This document shows, in pieces, positions 1-8,300 of a stretch of 11,073 nt of DNA (position 1 is the stretch's first letter; each line of letters starts with the position of its first letter). Source of the DNA: Saccoglossus kowalevskii. Lineage: Eukaryota; Hemichordata; Enteropneusta; Harrimaniidae. The stretch lies in the NCBI RefSeq assembly GCF_000003605.2, contig NW_003105110.1:358133-369205 (forward strand), in the 5' to 3' direction. A program made the translations under genes and the position numbers. Under the pieces are notes generated by a model. The model was not told the DNA's origin, ran no database searches, and saw nothing but the letters and a program-made list of their open reading frames with translations.

Positions 1-20
1 AAACAAACAAACAAACAAAC
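1..20. repeat. Simple repeat (AAAC)5
   Basis: Five perfect copies of AAAC sit at the very start of the window. The run may continue beyond it. Confidence 0.95.
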
Positions 21-869
21 ATCAAATGTAAAATAAAAAGAACGTGGGCTTTGAAAATCTTTACTCAATTGCAGACAGCGAATTCTACTCGAGAATGTGC
101 ATACACGCCACATAGCCACATTGTGATATTCATGCCATTGAGCACGAAAATAACCCCGACTTCATCTTGTTGGTATATATAGATCAAAATTGCCGCATTG
201 AAACCATAACTAACTACACCTACCAAATGACTGAAGAGACTAAACAACAACAGCATCTTTTTCGTTCAGCATTTTCTAGTAAAGTAATCTTTTTTTTTCA
301 ATCAGTACCCGTTGACTAATTTCTTCGTTAGCATTAACATATCGGGCCGTCTTTTAACTTTCAGTTAACTGATTTATCCAATAATCGTGTTGTTTCATAT
401 TCAAATCAATTTTTATCTCAATAATTTCCGTAATACACATCGAATGTCTATTGACTTGTTTCCGCAGTACAATAAGTCGATGAAAAAGAGTGACACAATG
501 ACCATCGAATTGGAATTGGAACAAAGCATTACACAATAAATCAATCAAAAAATACCAAATTTTGAATGAAATGCCAAAACATTCCTTTAAAAGGTGGTGG
601 ATCAGTATTTGTTTACCGCATAAACAAACATATGTGAAGCAGTTAAACAACACGTACACCAAGGATCGTACACGCAGACAATGTGCATAAGAAATTATAT
701 ATGGCGGAGCCACCGTATGAGAAGCGCAATTAGAGATAAACACGATTCTCGTTTCTTTTCTAATCCGATTAATAACTTGTGAAAATATGAAGCACGGAAT
801 TTCCAATTAAGTAGTAATGAAGGAAAAAAAAATCAAAACAACAATAACAGAGTTGATCGAGATATAATG
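21..869. other. AT-rich region downstream of the chondroitin synthase gene, no gene seen
   Basis: Minus-strand reading frames at 806-354 and 256-65 are open but do not look like genes. The longer one begins at TTG directly after a TAA and has no ATG in its first two thirds. Neither resembles a known family. Oligo-A and oligo-T runs are present near 287-299 and 822-832. Nothing else is supported here. Confidence 0.5.
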
Positions 870-875
870 TTTATT
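870..875 (-). terminator. Polyadenylation signal AATAAA of the chondroitin synthase gene
   Basis: AATAAA on the minus strand lies about 85 nt beyond the stop codon. It is followed on the transcript by a T/GT-rich stretch (reverse complement of 822-850, reading ctgttattgttgttttg then a T run), the usual arrangement for cleavage and polyadenylation. Cleavage would fall around 850-860, giving a 3' UTR of roughly 100 nt. Other signals further downstream could also be used. Confidence 0.6.
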
Positions 876-959
876 TTTCAGCTGAAAGTCAATTCTATCA
901 AATATGTTTTCTCCATGCATTTCAATCAATCAAGCTGAGCAATTGAACAATTAAATCAA

Positions 960-2429
960 TCACTGTTTTTTTTGCAATTTGTGTCTTGTTTTTTTAACAA
1001 GTCTGTACAGTTGTTCGGTATTGGCAACTATCATATTTTTTGACCCGAGGCACATGTTGTATTGCGTAGTGGATAGATTAGAATCACAATACTTAGGATG
1101 ATATGTGTGAATTAGTTCAATATCAAGTACTCGGAACACTGTCAAGTTGCTACGTACAAACTTCTCATACAGATCCAAGTCTTCATTGCCCCATCCTTTG
1201 ATATCCAGATCAAACCCGCCCACATTTCTGTAGTCACTTTTATATGTACATACCATACCGTAGGAAAAGTCTCTAAAAAATCCCGTTTCTTTTGCAATTT
1301 GGATAGTTTTTGATTTTTGCGTGCTACTTTTGTTGAAGTAAACAACATTTGGGTCAAACAGACTAAACATTCCCGGGTAATATACCTGACGTGATCGCAC
1401 TGCATTTCTTCGACAACGCCTGACTAGTCCTGATGAAATCTGTAAATCAACGTCAAGAAAGAAAAGAAGAGCGTCATCCGGGTATTGGGCCACCCCAAGC
1501 TCTAAAGCACGGCCTCGCGAGAATGTCCCTTTAGAAAGGACTACACGAATATCAACATTTGGATATTTTTGTTGGTATCGCTCAAGCACCAAAATAGGTT
1601 CTTTTGAGCTATTAGTTTTGTCATCGTTAAACACTACCACTGCCAATGCTATGTTGTGGTCATACTTGAGACAGCCGTGCTCAAAGTTGTCCATGAACGT
1701 CTTAAATGTTTCAATTCTTCCAGACAGTGGTACAATGAAATTCACTGTTTTAGCCGTATGTAGCTGATTCGATGAATCGCTATCTTTTACGCCACCGTCC
1801 ATACCATTTAGCGAGACTTCGGTAAATTCGACATTACCAAACGCTTGGTGTAGATGAAAATGTCGCCTTTCTTCTTTATTTTGCCACTGTGCGTGGATTC
1901 TCGATTTATGATTGAACAGTCCGTCTAGAATAAACGAGACTCCGAAACCAGGAACGACTGTTCGGTAACCATACAATAATCTCTGAAAACTATTTTCATT
2001 CAAAAAGAAACCGTTGTTCAGTAATTCGACGTACGCCGATAACATGTTGGACATAGACGATTTGTACGCTTCGCGAATCCTGTATTTAGAAAACATTCTT
2101 TTCCACGGTGAGTACACCTTAGAAGAAAAAAACTCCCATGGAATTGATTGCTCATGGCTATCTGGGAAAAAACAATGGGTGTATGAACAATTTACCCTCG
2201 GTGACTTTTCCTTTAATAGCAAGTCCATGTTGCGAATATTTCTTTTTAACCTGGCTGTTTTCTGGTTAAGTTCAGAAATTTTCTTTTCTTCCAGGTACCT
2301 ATGCATTCTGTACAAGTTATGTGTTGTCTTGATCGGATGGAGGGCGATTGCTCTGTGTACCTCAGGCATGCGGATATTTCCCTTGAATGCGTCGTTGGAA
2401 GAATAATTCTGGTAAAGTAGTTGACTCAT
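960..2429 (-). CDS. CHSY1: Chondroitin sulfate synthase, coding exon 2 (C-terminal two thirds)
   Basis: This exon encodes residues 247-735 of a two-exon protein and ends at TGA (962-960). It carries the C-terminal glycosyltransferase domain that, in the CHSY family, adds GalNAc to the growing chondroitin chain in the Golgi. Visible landmarks in full-protein numbering are the start of the domain at PLSGR (480-484), the metal-binding DVD (572-574) inside LLFFLDVDL, and the acceptor motif KGWGNEDLDLY (657-667), which matches the QGWGLEDVDLF of vertebrate CHSY1. The stretch before PLSGR (roughly 310-475) is much less conserved. The exon starts directly after a splice acceptor (tgtttacag before ATG), so this ATG codes an internal Met matching vertebrate SYE-MQQLFYENY, not a start codon. 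Both catalytic motifs are intact, which argues for CHSY1/CHSY3 rather than the CHPF polymerising factor. It may be a co-ortholog of CHSY1 and CHSY3, so the symbol is approximate. Confidence 0.95.
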   Translation of the reverse strand: MSQLLYQNYSSNDAFKGNIRMPEVHRAIALHPIKTTHNLYRMHRYLEEKKISELNQKTARLKRNIRNMDLLLKEKSPRVNCSYTHCFFPDSHEQSIPWEFFSSKVYSPWKRMFSKYRIREAYKSSMSNMLSAYVELLNNGFFLNENSFQRLLYGYRTVVPGFGVSFILDGLFNHKSRIHAQWQNKEERRHFHLHQAFGNVEFTEVSLNGMDGGVKDSDSSNQLHTAKTVNFIVPLSGRIETFKTFMDNFEHGCLKYDHNIALAVVVFNDDKTNSSKEPILVLERYQQKYPNVDIRVVLSKGTFSRGRALELGVAQYPDDALLFFLDVDLQISSGLVRRCRRNAVRSRQVYYPGMFSLFDPNVVYFNKSSTQKSKTIQIAKETGFFRDFSYGMVCTYKSDYRNVGGFDLDIKGWGNEDLDLYEKFVRSNLTVFRVLDIELIHTYHPKYCDSNLSTTQYNMCLGSKNMIVANTEQLYRLVKKTRHKLQKKQ

Positions 2430-2959
2430 CTGTAAACAATTAACAGTTTAAAGTAAATTTCAAAGAAGAAGTCATTCTTTGCAACGAAAACGGTATTTCA
2501 TTGGTATTATCGCATTTTTACTATTATTGTGTACCCTATTTTATACAGTCATAACTTGATATCAATGTGTCTAAGAAAAATAAATTTACTCGTACTGGTT
2601 TTTTCCAAATCAGAAAGTGTTCCGTTTTGTAATAATGGAAAGCTGCATGCATGTGACTAAAACGTGACCAGAAACCAGCAATTACTGAGGGCTCTGTTAA
2701 ATTTGGACTGCTCATTTGATTCCTCTACGAAATTTGCACACTTCTTTGTTATTTGGAATGGTTTCAGAAACGAAAACACGCCATACTCCCAGAATATCGT
2801 TTAATGGTGGCGATTAAACATATTATCAAAGCTGTTTGGAGCCAACGAAAATAGTAATTGTCGGGAAGACTTATAACTAGGGTGTCCATTGCTTGTTGAT
2901 CAAACATATCTACATGCATATTATGGAGGTTTTATATTGAAAATATGTCGTATATTAGT

Positions 2960-2993
2960 GCAGCACGTCAACATAGACACTTGAAACATATGG
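2960..2993. repeat. Diverged direct repeat, copy 1 (intronic)
   Basis: This segment shares CAACA...ACTTGAAACATATGG with a second copy at 3279-3309. The last 15 bases are identical and the flanking part is diverged with a short indel. Both copies lie in the intron about 320 bp apart. Beyond the shared core the two flanks cannot be aligned by eye. Confidence 0.6.
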
Positions 2994-3278
2994 TATCTCC
3001 ATTCATTATGTTGGACAGTATGTTAACATAGTGATTGTACATATAAGGGTATGGACTCCTAGGTACAAATTGTGCTGATTTTACCGTGCGTTCCCGACAG
3101 AAAACAATCTCATGAACAAAACAAAAATGAAAAAAAAAAAAAGAAAAAAAAGTGACACATGAAAATCTGACAGACTCATAGAATGACGTAAAGCTCTCAA
3201 TTGTATTCAAAGGCCATATGTACATTCAAGTACTGCTATTAGGGTACACTGTGTCACTTTGTTTGTCGACTTCATCAT

Positions 3279-3309
3279 GCAGGCCAACACGAATACTTGA
3301 AACATATGG
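3279..3309. repeat. Diverged direct repeat, copy 2 (intronic)
   Basis: This is the partner of the segment at 2960-2993, in the same orientation, with ACTTGAAACATATGG identical. It probably reflects an old local duplication or two copies of a short dispersed repeat. Confidence 0.6.
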
Positions 3310-3910
3310 CGATGCATGTATGAGGACTGTGTGTCAACACTATGAAAACACAGATGTCGGTATGGAATAGTTGAGCTGCTGTAAAGTGCACCACGTGACC
3401 TGTTATTTTATGATGCAACATAGACAAAAACATATATTTTTAATATATATATATTTTGATACTGAATGTTGATGACCAAATTGCACTATGTTTATTATAA
3501 ACTATCATTTTTTTGCAGTAATCGTGGAATAGAAAATACTAGTGAAAATAGCAACGACATATGTACGTACTAAATTCAATCATGCGCATGCGCTTTAGAA
3601 ATTTGCATCGTTTCATCATCGAATGCTATAACGTTTTCAGTTCATGATAAATCGTAGTCCAGGGTATTTACCAAAGTATTAAAAAGTGACATGTCCCCGT
3701 CCATATTCCATCGTTAATAAAATACATGCAGCCAATGTGTGCCTGTAAATGTGTGACGTGTGCGTTCGTTTGTTTGTTTGTGGGCGCTCACGTATATACG
3801 TCTCGCTATAGACATATATTTCCTAATGTAAAACAATCTTTACAGTATAATACAAATATCGTTTACCCCGACAACGCCAGATATATTATATCAACTGACT
3901 TTCCATGTTT

Positions 3911-3947
3911 GACGTCACATTCGCTGACCGAATCAAGATGTGACGTC
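3911..3947. repeat. Inverted repeat with perfect 10-bp arms carrying CRE-like sites (intronic)
   Basis: GACGTCACAT (3911-3920) and ATGTGACGTC (3938-3947) are perfect reverse complements around a 17-nt spacer. The left arm lies within a full palindromic cAMP-response element, TGACGTCA (3910-3917), and the right arm holds TGACGTCG. It lies in the chondroitin synthase intron about 440 bp downstream of the splice donor, so it could be an intronic regulatory element or a remnant of a small foldback element. Confidence 0.6.
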
Positions 3948-4387
3948 GTGGTAACTGCCAGCGCATTGCACCATGGGATAATCTAAAGTGTAATGTAACA
4001 CTTACGGTACTGTAAATTGTACATAGATATTGGTTTTTAAACACACACTATATATATATTGAAAATATCATTGACGCAACCGCAGAACATTGTTCAGTGC
4101 GTCAAAGAAATTGAATGTGGACAGAACCCCCAACTTTTTACGCAAATTTACTGCCTTAACAAACCCGATAATAATGAATAATTGATTTCTTTACTGTAAA
4201 TGCATTAATTATTTCAGTATTTTCGCTGATAAGTTAAATCTGACGAATTAAATTTCGACAGAACTAGTTGTTTCAGTGTCGGGATTATACTGCCACGGTG
4301 CAAATAAATCCCCCTAAAAATTATTGCTTCTACGGTACATTATTGAAGAATTCGTAAGTTTTACAAGAACAGTGGAGCTTAACTCAC

Positions 4388-5125
4388 CTCGTACGACCAC
4401 GTGCAGTTTATGTTGGCATACTTTCTAACACACCTCCCGACCTCCACGTCTTCATGTGTCGTATATAGATTCTTCAGACATGCGCTTATATTTGGCACCA
4501 TTCGTTTTAGTGTTTCGCGACTAAAAATCATTCCCGTTCCACCCATACAGTAGTTATCACCAGGGTCCAAGTATAATCTGCCGAACTCGTCCTTGCTACC
4601 CTGTCCGGCCTGTCCAATGTAGAGCGCTCTGGAGCTATTAATTGGGCGTAAAAACTGCTCTATTCTGTCTCCTTTTATATAGACATCGTCGTCAGTACGC
4701 ATAAACCATTCAAAGTCATTTATATATTTATCGTGCATATACTTCAACATCAAAAATGCTTTTTTCTGCGGTGGGTAAGTGTCATCAACTCCAGGCAAAC
4801 TCACGAGGGGTAAAGTGCGGTCAGAGGAATTGGAATCAAAGCTCGAGAAAAAAGTTACTCTACCGGGTATAGTGCGGGCCCATGTGTTATTCACTGCTAC
4901 GACGCGCGTAGAGATGTATTTCTTTGCCGTCATCACTCCAACGTACAGGAAATTTTCACCCAACCGCCGGGAAGGCTTTTCCTGGCATGATTTGAAATCA
5001 CGAATTGTTGGGAAACGTTCGTTTCGTAGCCACATGGAACCGAAAAACCCGCACAGTATTCCGAGGATAATCTTCGGCAACGGGCTGTTTGTCGCCAGGA
5101 TGGCTCGGTATCGTCGGTACCTCAT
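4388..5125 (-). CDS. CHSY1: Chondroitin sulfate synthase, coding exon 1 (membrane anchor and GT31 domain)
   Basis: This exon encodes residues 1-246. The start is the ATG at 5125-5123 (MRYRRYR): an in-frame TAG lies at 5251-5249 and no ATG occurs between them, because the codon at 5248-5246 that opens the reading frame is TTG. The position -3 base is A. The N terminus is that of a type II Golgi protein: a basic cytosolic tail (RYRRYR), then a hydrophobic anchor at about 15-33, then a short stem. The GT31 (Fringe-like) domain, which adds GlcA in this family, begins at NFLYVGVMTAKKY (58-70) and includes GVDDTYPPQKK (112-122), the metal-binding TDDDVYIKGD (144-153), NYCMGGTG (191-198) and TTHEDVEVGRCVR (222-234). 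Sequons occur at N79, N99, N163, N212 and N240. The exon ends at SYE, followed by the donor GTGAGT (4387-4382). Joined to exon 2 the protein is 735 residues, against about 800 in vertebrate CHSY1; part of the difference is a shorter stem. Confidence 0.95.
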
Positions 5126-5425
5126 ATTGGTGTTCGCTGCCAAATAACTGTACCGTGAATGGGAATGCAGGGCAGGTGTGTCCAAAATAAAACACTCAAT
5201 AGACGTGTTATTGACGCGCACAAAACTGATATTTTCACAGTTCAACAACTACCAGTAAATAGTTTAATTTCTATGAAAATGTCAACCCGACCATATGTCT
5301 ATGTGTGTACATTAGCGGCATTGTCGTTTCACCTCGTATTGCTTGAGTATATTATATTATAATATAACTATAATATACACATTTCTGACCGCAAGGTATG
5401 TGATAACAATATCCCCCGGCCAACG

Positions 5426-5433
5426 CTTATATA
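5426..5433 (-). promoter_or_regulatory. Candidate TATA box (TATATAAG) for the chondroitin synthase gene
   Basis: TATATAAG on the minus strand lies about 300 nt upstream of the ATG. Initiation 25-30 nt downstream would begin transcription near 5400 and give an unspliced 5' UTR of about 275 nt. A second AT-rich stretch at 5349-5378, with the palindrome TATATTATAATATA (5353-5366), is an alternative but less TATA-like. The assignment rests on motif and position only. A noncoding first exon further upstream cannot be excluded. Confidence 0.35.
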
Positions 5434-5901
5434 TGACTCCAACGTACGTGCCAACTGGAAAAAAAGTATAAGAACTTGTTATATGGTGTTTTGTTATATT
5501 TTTAATTAAATGTATATGGAGTTGTCACTGTAACGTAGATCAACACTGAATTGAACATCACGTTCAAGTCAAAATAACACGAATCACCTTGACGATATTC
5601 TCGTCGTAAGCTTGTCAATAAATTGAAAATCATTAAGACAGTTTTGCTAAAGATTCCAATCAGCAGGAAGCAAGTTACCATGAGCCAGATTTAACGTGAT
5701 GGATGACTTTAGACTCGAGCCTACATTTACAATTAGTATTCAACCACAGTTGTGCTTGGTGGCAGTCCGAGTAAGGTAGTCCGACTAGTTTCTCACGCTT
5801 AAATCGTTGAAATGAGAGGAAAACAGCATGGAATTGTCATTGAATGTTTGAATGCTATGATAAGTTGGCTTGAGTTTCTTAAGAAATTATATATAATGGA
5901 A

Positions 5902-6004
5902 ATGACGTCATGCTAGACTTGCATACAGTCTTTTGTTCATTATTTGATTGTATAAATGGCAAAAGCCGGGTTACCGGGAAACAATTTTCAAGATGGCCGT
6001 GAGT
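5902..6004 (+). promoter_or_regulatory. Candidate plus-strand core promoter (CRE, TATA, YY1-like)
   Basis: In order on the plus strand there is a perfect CRE palindrome ATGACGTCAT (5902-5911), TATAAAT (5951-5957) and CAAGATGGCCG (5989-5999), which resembles the YY1 site often found just after transcription starts. The ATG inside it (5993-5995) is followed after one codon by GTGAGT (5999-6004), which could be a splice donor, although the preceding bases are CC rather than AG. It would run divergently from the chondroitin synthase gene, about 550 bp from that gene's inferred start. No downstream exon is recognisable in the window, so this is a motif-based suggestion only. Confidence 0.25.
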
Positions 6005-6469
6005 TGTGGGCAAGCGGCGATCGTCACGTATCAGAGCTGTCATGTCGGTCGAATATAGAAAAATCGGATAACCATATAAGAGAAATTTTAGTTTCGGTGC
6101 GAGTTCTATCGAGACGAATGTTTTTTTGAAGAAAATTTAACTTCAATTGTGACATTGATATGGTGGATATTATTTAGCCTGTCAATCATTGCAACACGCC
6201 CTGAACCCCAGATCGATGTCAATCATCACTGGTGTCGCGAGAGGGCGTCTCACATAGGACACAAGTCTCTTGTTCGTTATCGCCATTTATACGCTCATAC
6301 AATACTTTATTTTAGTCTAACTTTAGTCTAACTTCATACTTAATCAACGACCAGAAAGTTGTCATTCATTCATCAGTTTTAATTACGTTCATGGTAGAAT
6401 GGGACATCAGTGAATACAACGCCCTCAGTGCCAGTTATCTATACAGCCATGCTCACTCTGTTGAATAAC

Positions 6470-6547
6470 TAAAAGGATTTAGTAAAGAACCTTTGAGATT
6501 TTACGTGTTTTCCAGGGATGGTGAAACCAGACATCAAAATCCTTTTA
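6470..6547. repeat. 11-bp perfect inverted repeat spanning 78 bp
   Basis: TAAAAGGATTT (6470-6480) and AAATCCTTTTA (6537-6547) are exact reverse complements separated by 56 nt. The match stops abruptly on both sides. It could be the ends of a very short non-autonomous element, or chance in AT-rich DNA. No flanking target duplication is evident. Confidence 0.35.
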
Positions 6548-6631
6548 AGAATTCTAAAATGCCATCATAGTCGGTGAAACTTCATGGTTGTGAGCCGGGA
6601 ATTAGGAGATTAGGCGTATGCGACCTTGAAC

Positions 6632-6900
6632 GTGCCCGTAGCCAGGATTTTGCTTGGGAGACGGGGCCCGGGGTTCTTTTTACTCTCTGAGGGACCAACG
6701 GGCGCCGAAGTCGCGAGCTTCCTAGGGGGGTCCAAGGCATGGTCCCCGGAAAACTTTGAAAATTAAACTTTCTGAAATAGAAATTTCCTGCGTGTTTGAG
6801 AGGATTTCAAAGGAAAAATCAGAGACACTCACATAACTGCTTCATTTTATGCGTGCCATGATCACTTCCGCAAGTTCTCCGAACGTTTTACTGCCTTTCA
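6632..6900. repeat. Dispersed repeat of the 'cccgtagccagg' type
   Basis: The segment opens with GTGCCCGTAGCCAGGATTTT (from about 6632) and continues through G-rich runs (GGGGCCCGGGG near 6663-6673, CTAGGGGGGTCC near 6723-6734) into GGTCCCCGGAAAACTTTG and an AT-rich stretch. From memory, sequences with this opening, followed by GGGGGTCC and CCCCCGGAAAA..TTTGAAAA, recur as interspersed repeats in several marine invertebrate genomes. I cannot assign the transposon class. The composition breaks sharply from the surrounding AT-rich DNA at about 6630. The right boundary is uncertain and may be as early as 6830. It contains no coding remnant. Confidence 0.45.
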
Positions 6901-6996
6901 TGACACATTATTTGTATCCGACCACCGTGACCAACACGGAAACTGGATGCTTACAAGAGTGTCTTTAATCGCCTCAATAAAATAAAATATTATAAC

Positions 6997-7443
6997 TCAC
7001 ACTAACAAATTATATCTAATCTGAAAAGCTGTGTATACAAATCTTGCAAGAATTTGGATGATTTCATGGTTATCCTGAGAAAAAAAATATATATAAGTTT
7101 TACTGATAGACAAATGGAGCTCAAATTGTGGTTTTATACTAGTATACCGGTCTCAATATGTAACTTATGATTAGAGCACCAAAGTTTAGTTAAAGCTTGT
7201 CTGTACAGGGGAATACGAACGATAATTATCATAAAAAATATTTGTTTTAAATTGGCGAAACGTTCGTAACTTATTTCTACTGTTTGGTGGTTTACGAACA
7301 TCGTCAAATAAAGCATCTTTCCAAATTTTGAAATAACAATCTCTCTTTTTCTTTCCAATTAACAACGTTGTTTCATCAGTAATTTGGGAAATAAACCGAT
7401 TCTCCCAAATAGTATGCATATTTTGTTTAATTAATAATTTCTT
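6997..7443 (-). mobile_element. Degenerate LINE reverse-transcriptase ORF, 3' part (right of the nested insertion in transcript order)
   Basis: Read on the minus strand, this continues the non-LTR element that begins at 9010. Recognisable blocks in order are NMHTIWEN (near 7410), RDCYFKIWKDALFD, then NKLRTFRQFKTN. After a frameshift come YRQALTKLW and CSNHKLHIETG (to about 7152), which correspond to the conserved C-terminal segment of LINE ORF2-type proteins. After an apparent internal deletion comes HEIIQILARFVYTAFQIR with a terminal TGA (6999-6997), resembling the usual C terminus of this element type. At least one frameshift and an in-frame TAA after the IETG block show it is dead. The clade is not assigned. 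The element's 3' UTR presumably continues below 6997, but its end is not visible. Confidence 0.85.
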
Positions 7444-8300
7444 AATAGCTAAAGCAAAAGATGCCACAGCTGCTACATCCCAAATTGAAAATTGTCTATC
7501 TAACATCAAGGCTTGGATGCTTAACAACAAACTACAGCTAAATGATGGTAAAACAGAGATATTGCTAATCCGTTCAAAATTTGACCTATCTCTAACCCCT
7601 TGCATGGTATCAACACTCGTTAAACCGGTTAAAGCAGCTCGCAACATTGGTGTCATCTTCGATGATTCACTTCAGTTCAGTAAACACATCATCAGTACAT
7701 GCCAGATATCAGACGCGTAGGACTCATTCGCCAACATCTATCTGAGCATACATGTCTTAAACTCATTCACTCTATTATAACCGCTAAACTGGATTACCGC
7801 AATGCCTTACTCTATGGCTTACCAAAATCACAGATACACCTGCTTCAGAGGGCTCAAAACTGTGCCGCCCGTCTAATTACACGTACCAAAAAATTTATAA
7901 TAGCACTCCTGCTGTTCGTAATTTACATTGGCTGCCAGTTCACTGTAGGATACACTTTAAAATTTTACTACTCACGTACAAGTGACTACATGGATTGACA
8001 CCATCCTACATATCGGACCTTATTCACAAAAATCAAAATCAGAGAACCTTCGCTCAAGTAAGAAACATACACTTGCCGTACCTAGAACTCATCTCAAGAA
8101 TTATGGTGACCGGTCATTCGCCCATTCCTCGCCATCTTTATGGAATCAATTACCGAATAACATCTGTTCTGCACCAAATGTTAACATCTTCAAAACCAAA
8201 CTCAAATCTTACCTTTTTCAGCAAGCCTATCTGTGAAACTAAGTGTCATTGAGCATCACTGCGATGGATACTGGGCGCTATATAAACTTGTATTTATTAT
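7444..8300 (+). mobile_element. 5'-truncated L2/CR1-type LINE inserted into the minus-strand LINE
   Basis: The plus strand encodes the tail end of a non-LTR reverse transcriptase in at least three frames. Blocks in order are SQIENCLSNIKAWMLNNKL and LNDGKTEILLI (7481-7582), ARNIGVIFDDSLQFSKHI (7638-7691), then after a frameshift near 7700 TAKLDYRNALLYGLP, LLQRAQNCAARLI, and after another shift near 7890 NLHWLPVHCRIHFKILL, LHGLTPSYISDLIH, then GDRSFAHSSPSLWNQLP (from about 8118) and FKTKLKSYLFQQAYL. These are the thumb and C-terminal signatures of the L2/CR1 group. The TGTs expected at one point read TGA (7982-7984). The 3' end, GGGCGCTATATAAACTTG (8274-8291), matches the terminal motif typical of these elements. 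The catalytic palm is absent because of 5' truncation. Confidence 0.9.

Larger units (their letters stand above)
2430..4387 (-). other. Intron of the chondroitin synthase gene
   Basis: This is a 1,958-bp phase-0 intron. On the minus strand the donor is GAG|GTGAGT (exon ends at 4388) and the acceptor is ttgtttacag|ATG (exon resumes at 2429), so the protein reads SYE-MSQLLYQNY without a break, as in vertebrate homologs. The pyrimidine tract at the acceptor is weak and interrupted by A. No additional exon is recognisable inside. It contains a purine/oligo-A run near 3129-3150, TA-rich runs near 3435-3457 and 4047-4061, a short TTTG run near 3768-3780, a diverged direct repeat (2960-2993 and 3279-3309) and a CRE-containing inverted repeat (3911-3947). 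Short reading frames on either strand show no family resemblance. Confidence 0.9.
5440..6630. other. Noncoding interval between the gene and the repeat cluster
   Basis: No protein-coding exon or RNA gene is recognised here. The interval holds the promoter-like cluster near 5900-6000, a perfect palindrome ATTATATATAAT (5886-5897), a tandem duplication of TTTAGTCTAAC (6311-6321 and 6322-6332) and an 11-bp inverted repeat (6470-6480 and 6537-6547). Confidence 0.5.

Noticed and set aside
65-256. 63-codon ATG-initiated hydrophobic frame on the minus strand
   Set aside because: It is short, its hydrophobic composition is typical of AT-rich noncoding DNA, and no family resemblance or splice context supports it.
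354-806. 150-codon open frame on the minus strand downstream of the synthase gene
   Set aside because: It opens at TTG directly after TAA, has no ATG in its first two thirds, shows no recognisable domain and is composition-driven. It lies beyond the likely polyadenylation site.
2014-2406. 130-codon plus-strand frame antisense to exon 2
   Set aside because: It is fully explained by the opposite strand of the conserved chondroitin synthase exon.
2968-3225. 85-codon minus-strand frame inside the intron as a possible extra exon
   Set aside because: Exon 1 joins exon 2 in phase with conserved sequence across the junction, and this frame includes a poly-F run from the oligo-A tract.
4779-5147. 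122-codon plus-strand frame antisense to exon 1
   Set aside because: It is a shadow of the GT31-encoding exon and has no homology of its own.
5246-5248. Start of the synthase at the beginning of the open frame, adding 41 residues
   Set aside because: The codon is TTG, the extra residues do not resemble the family, and the ATG at 5125 gives a normal type II anchor.
7517-8252. Several plus-strand frames as separate host genes
   Set aside because: They are consecutive frame-shifted parts of one L2/CR1-type reverse-transcriptase tail.
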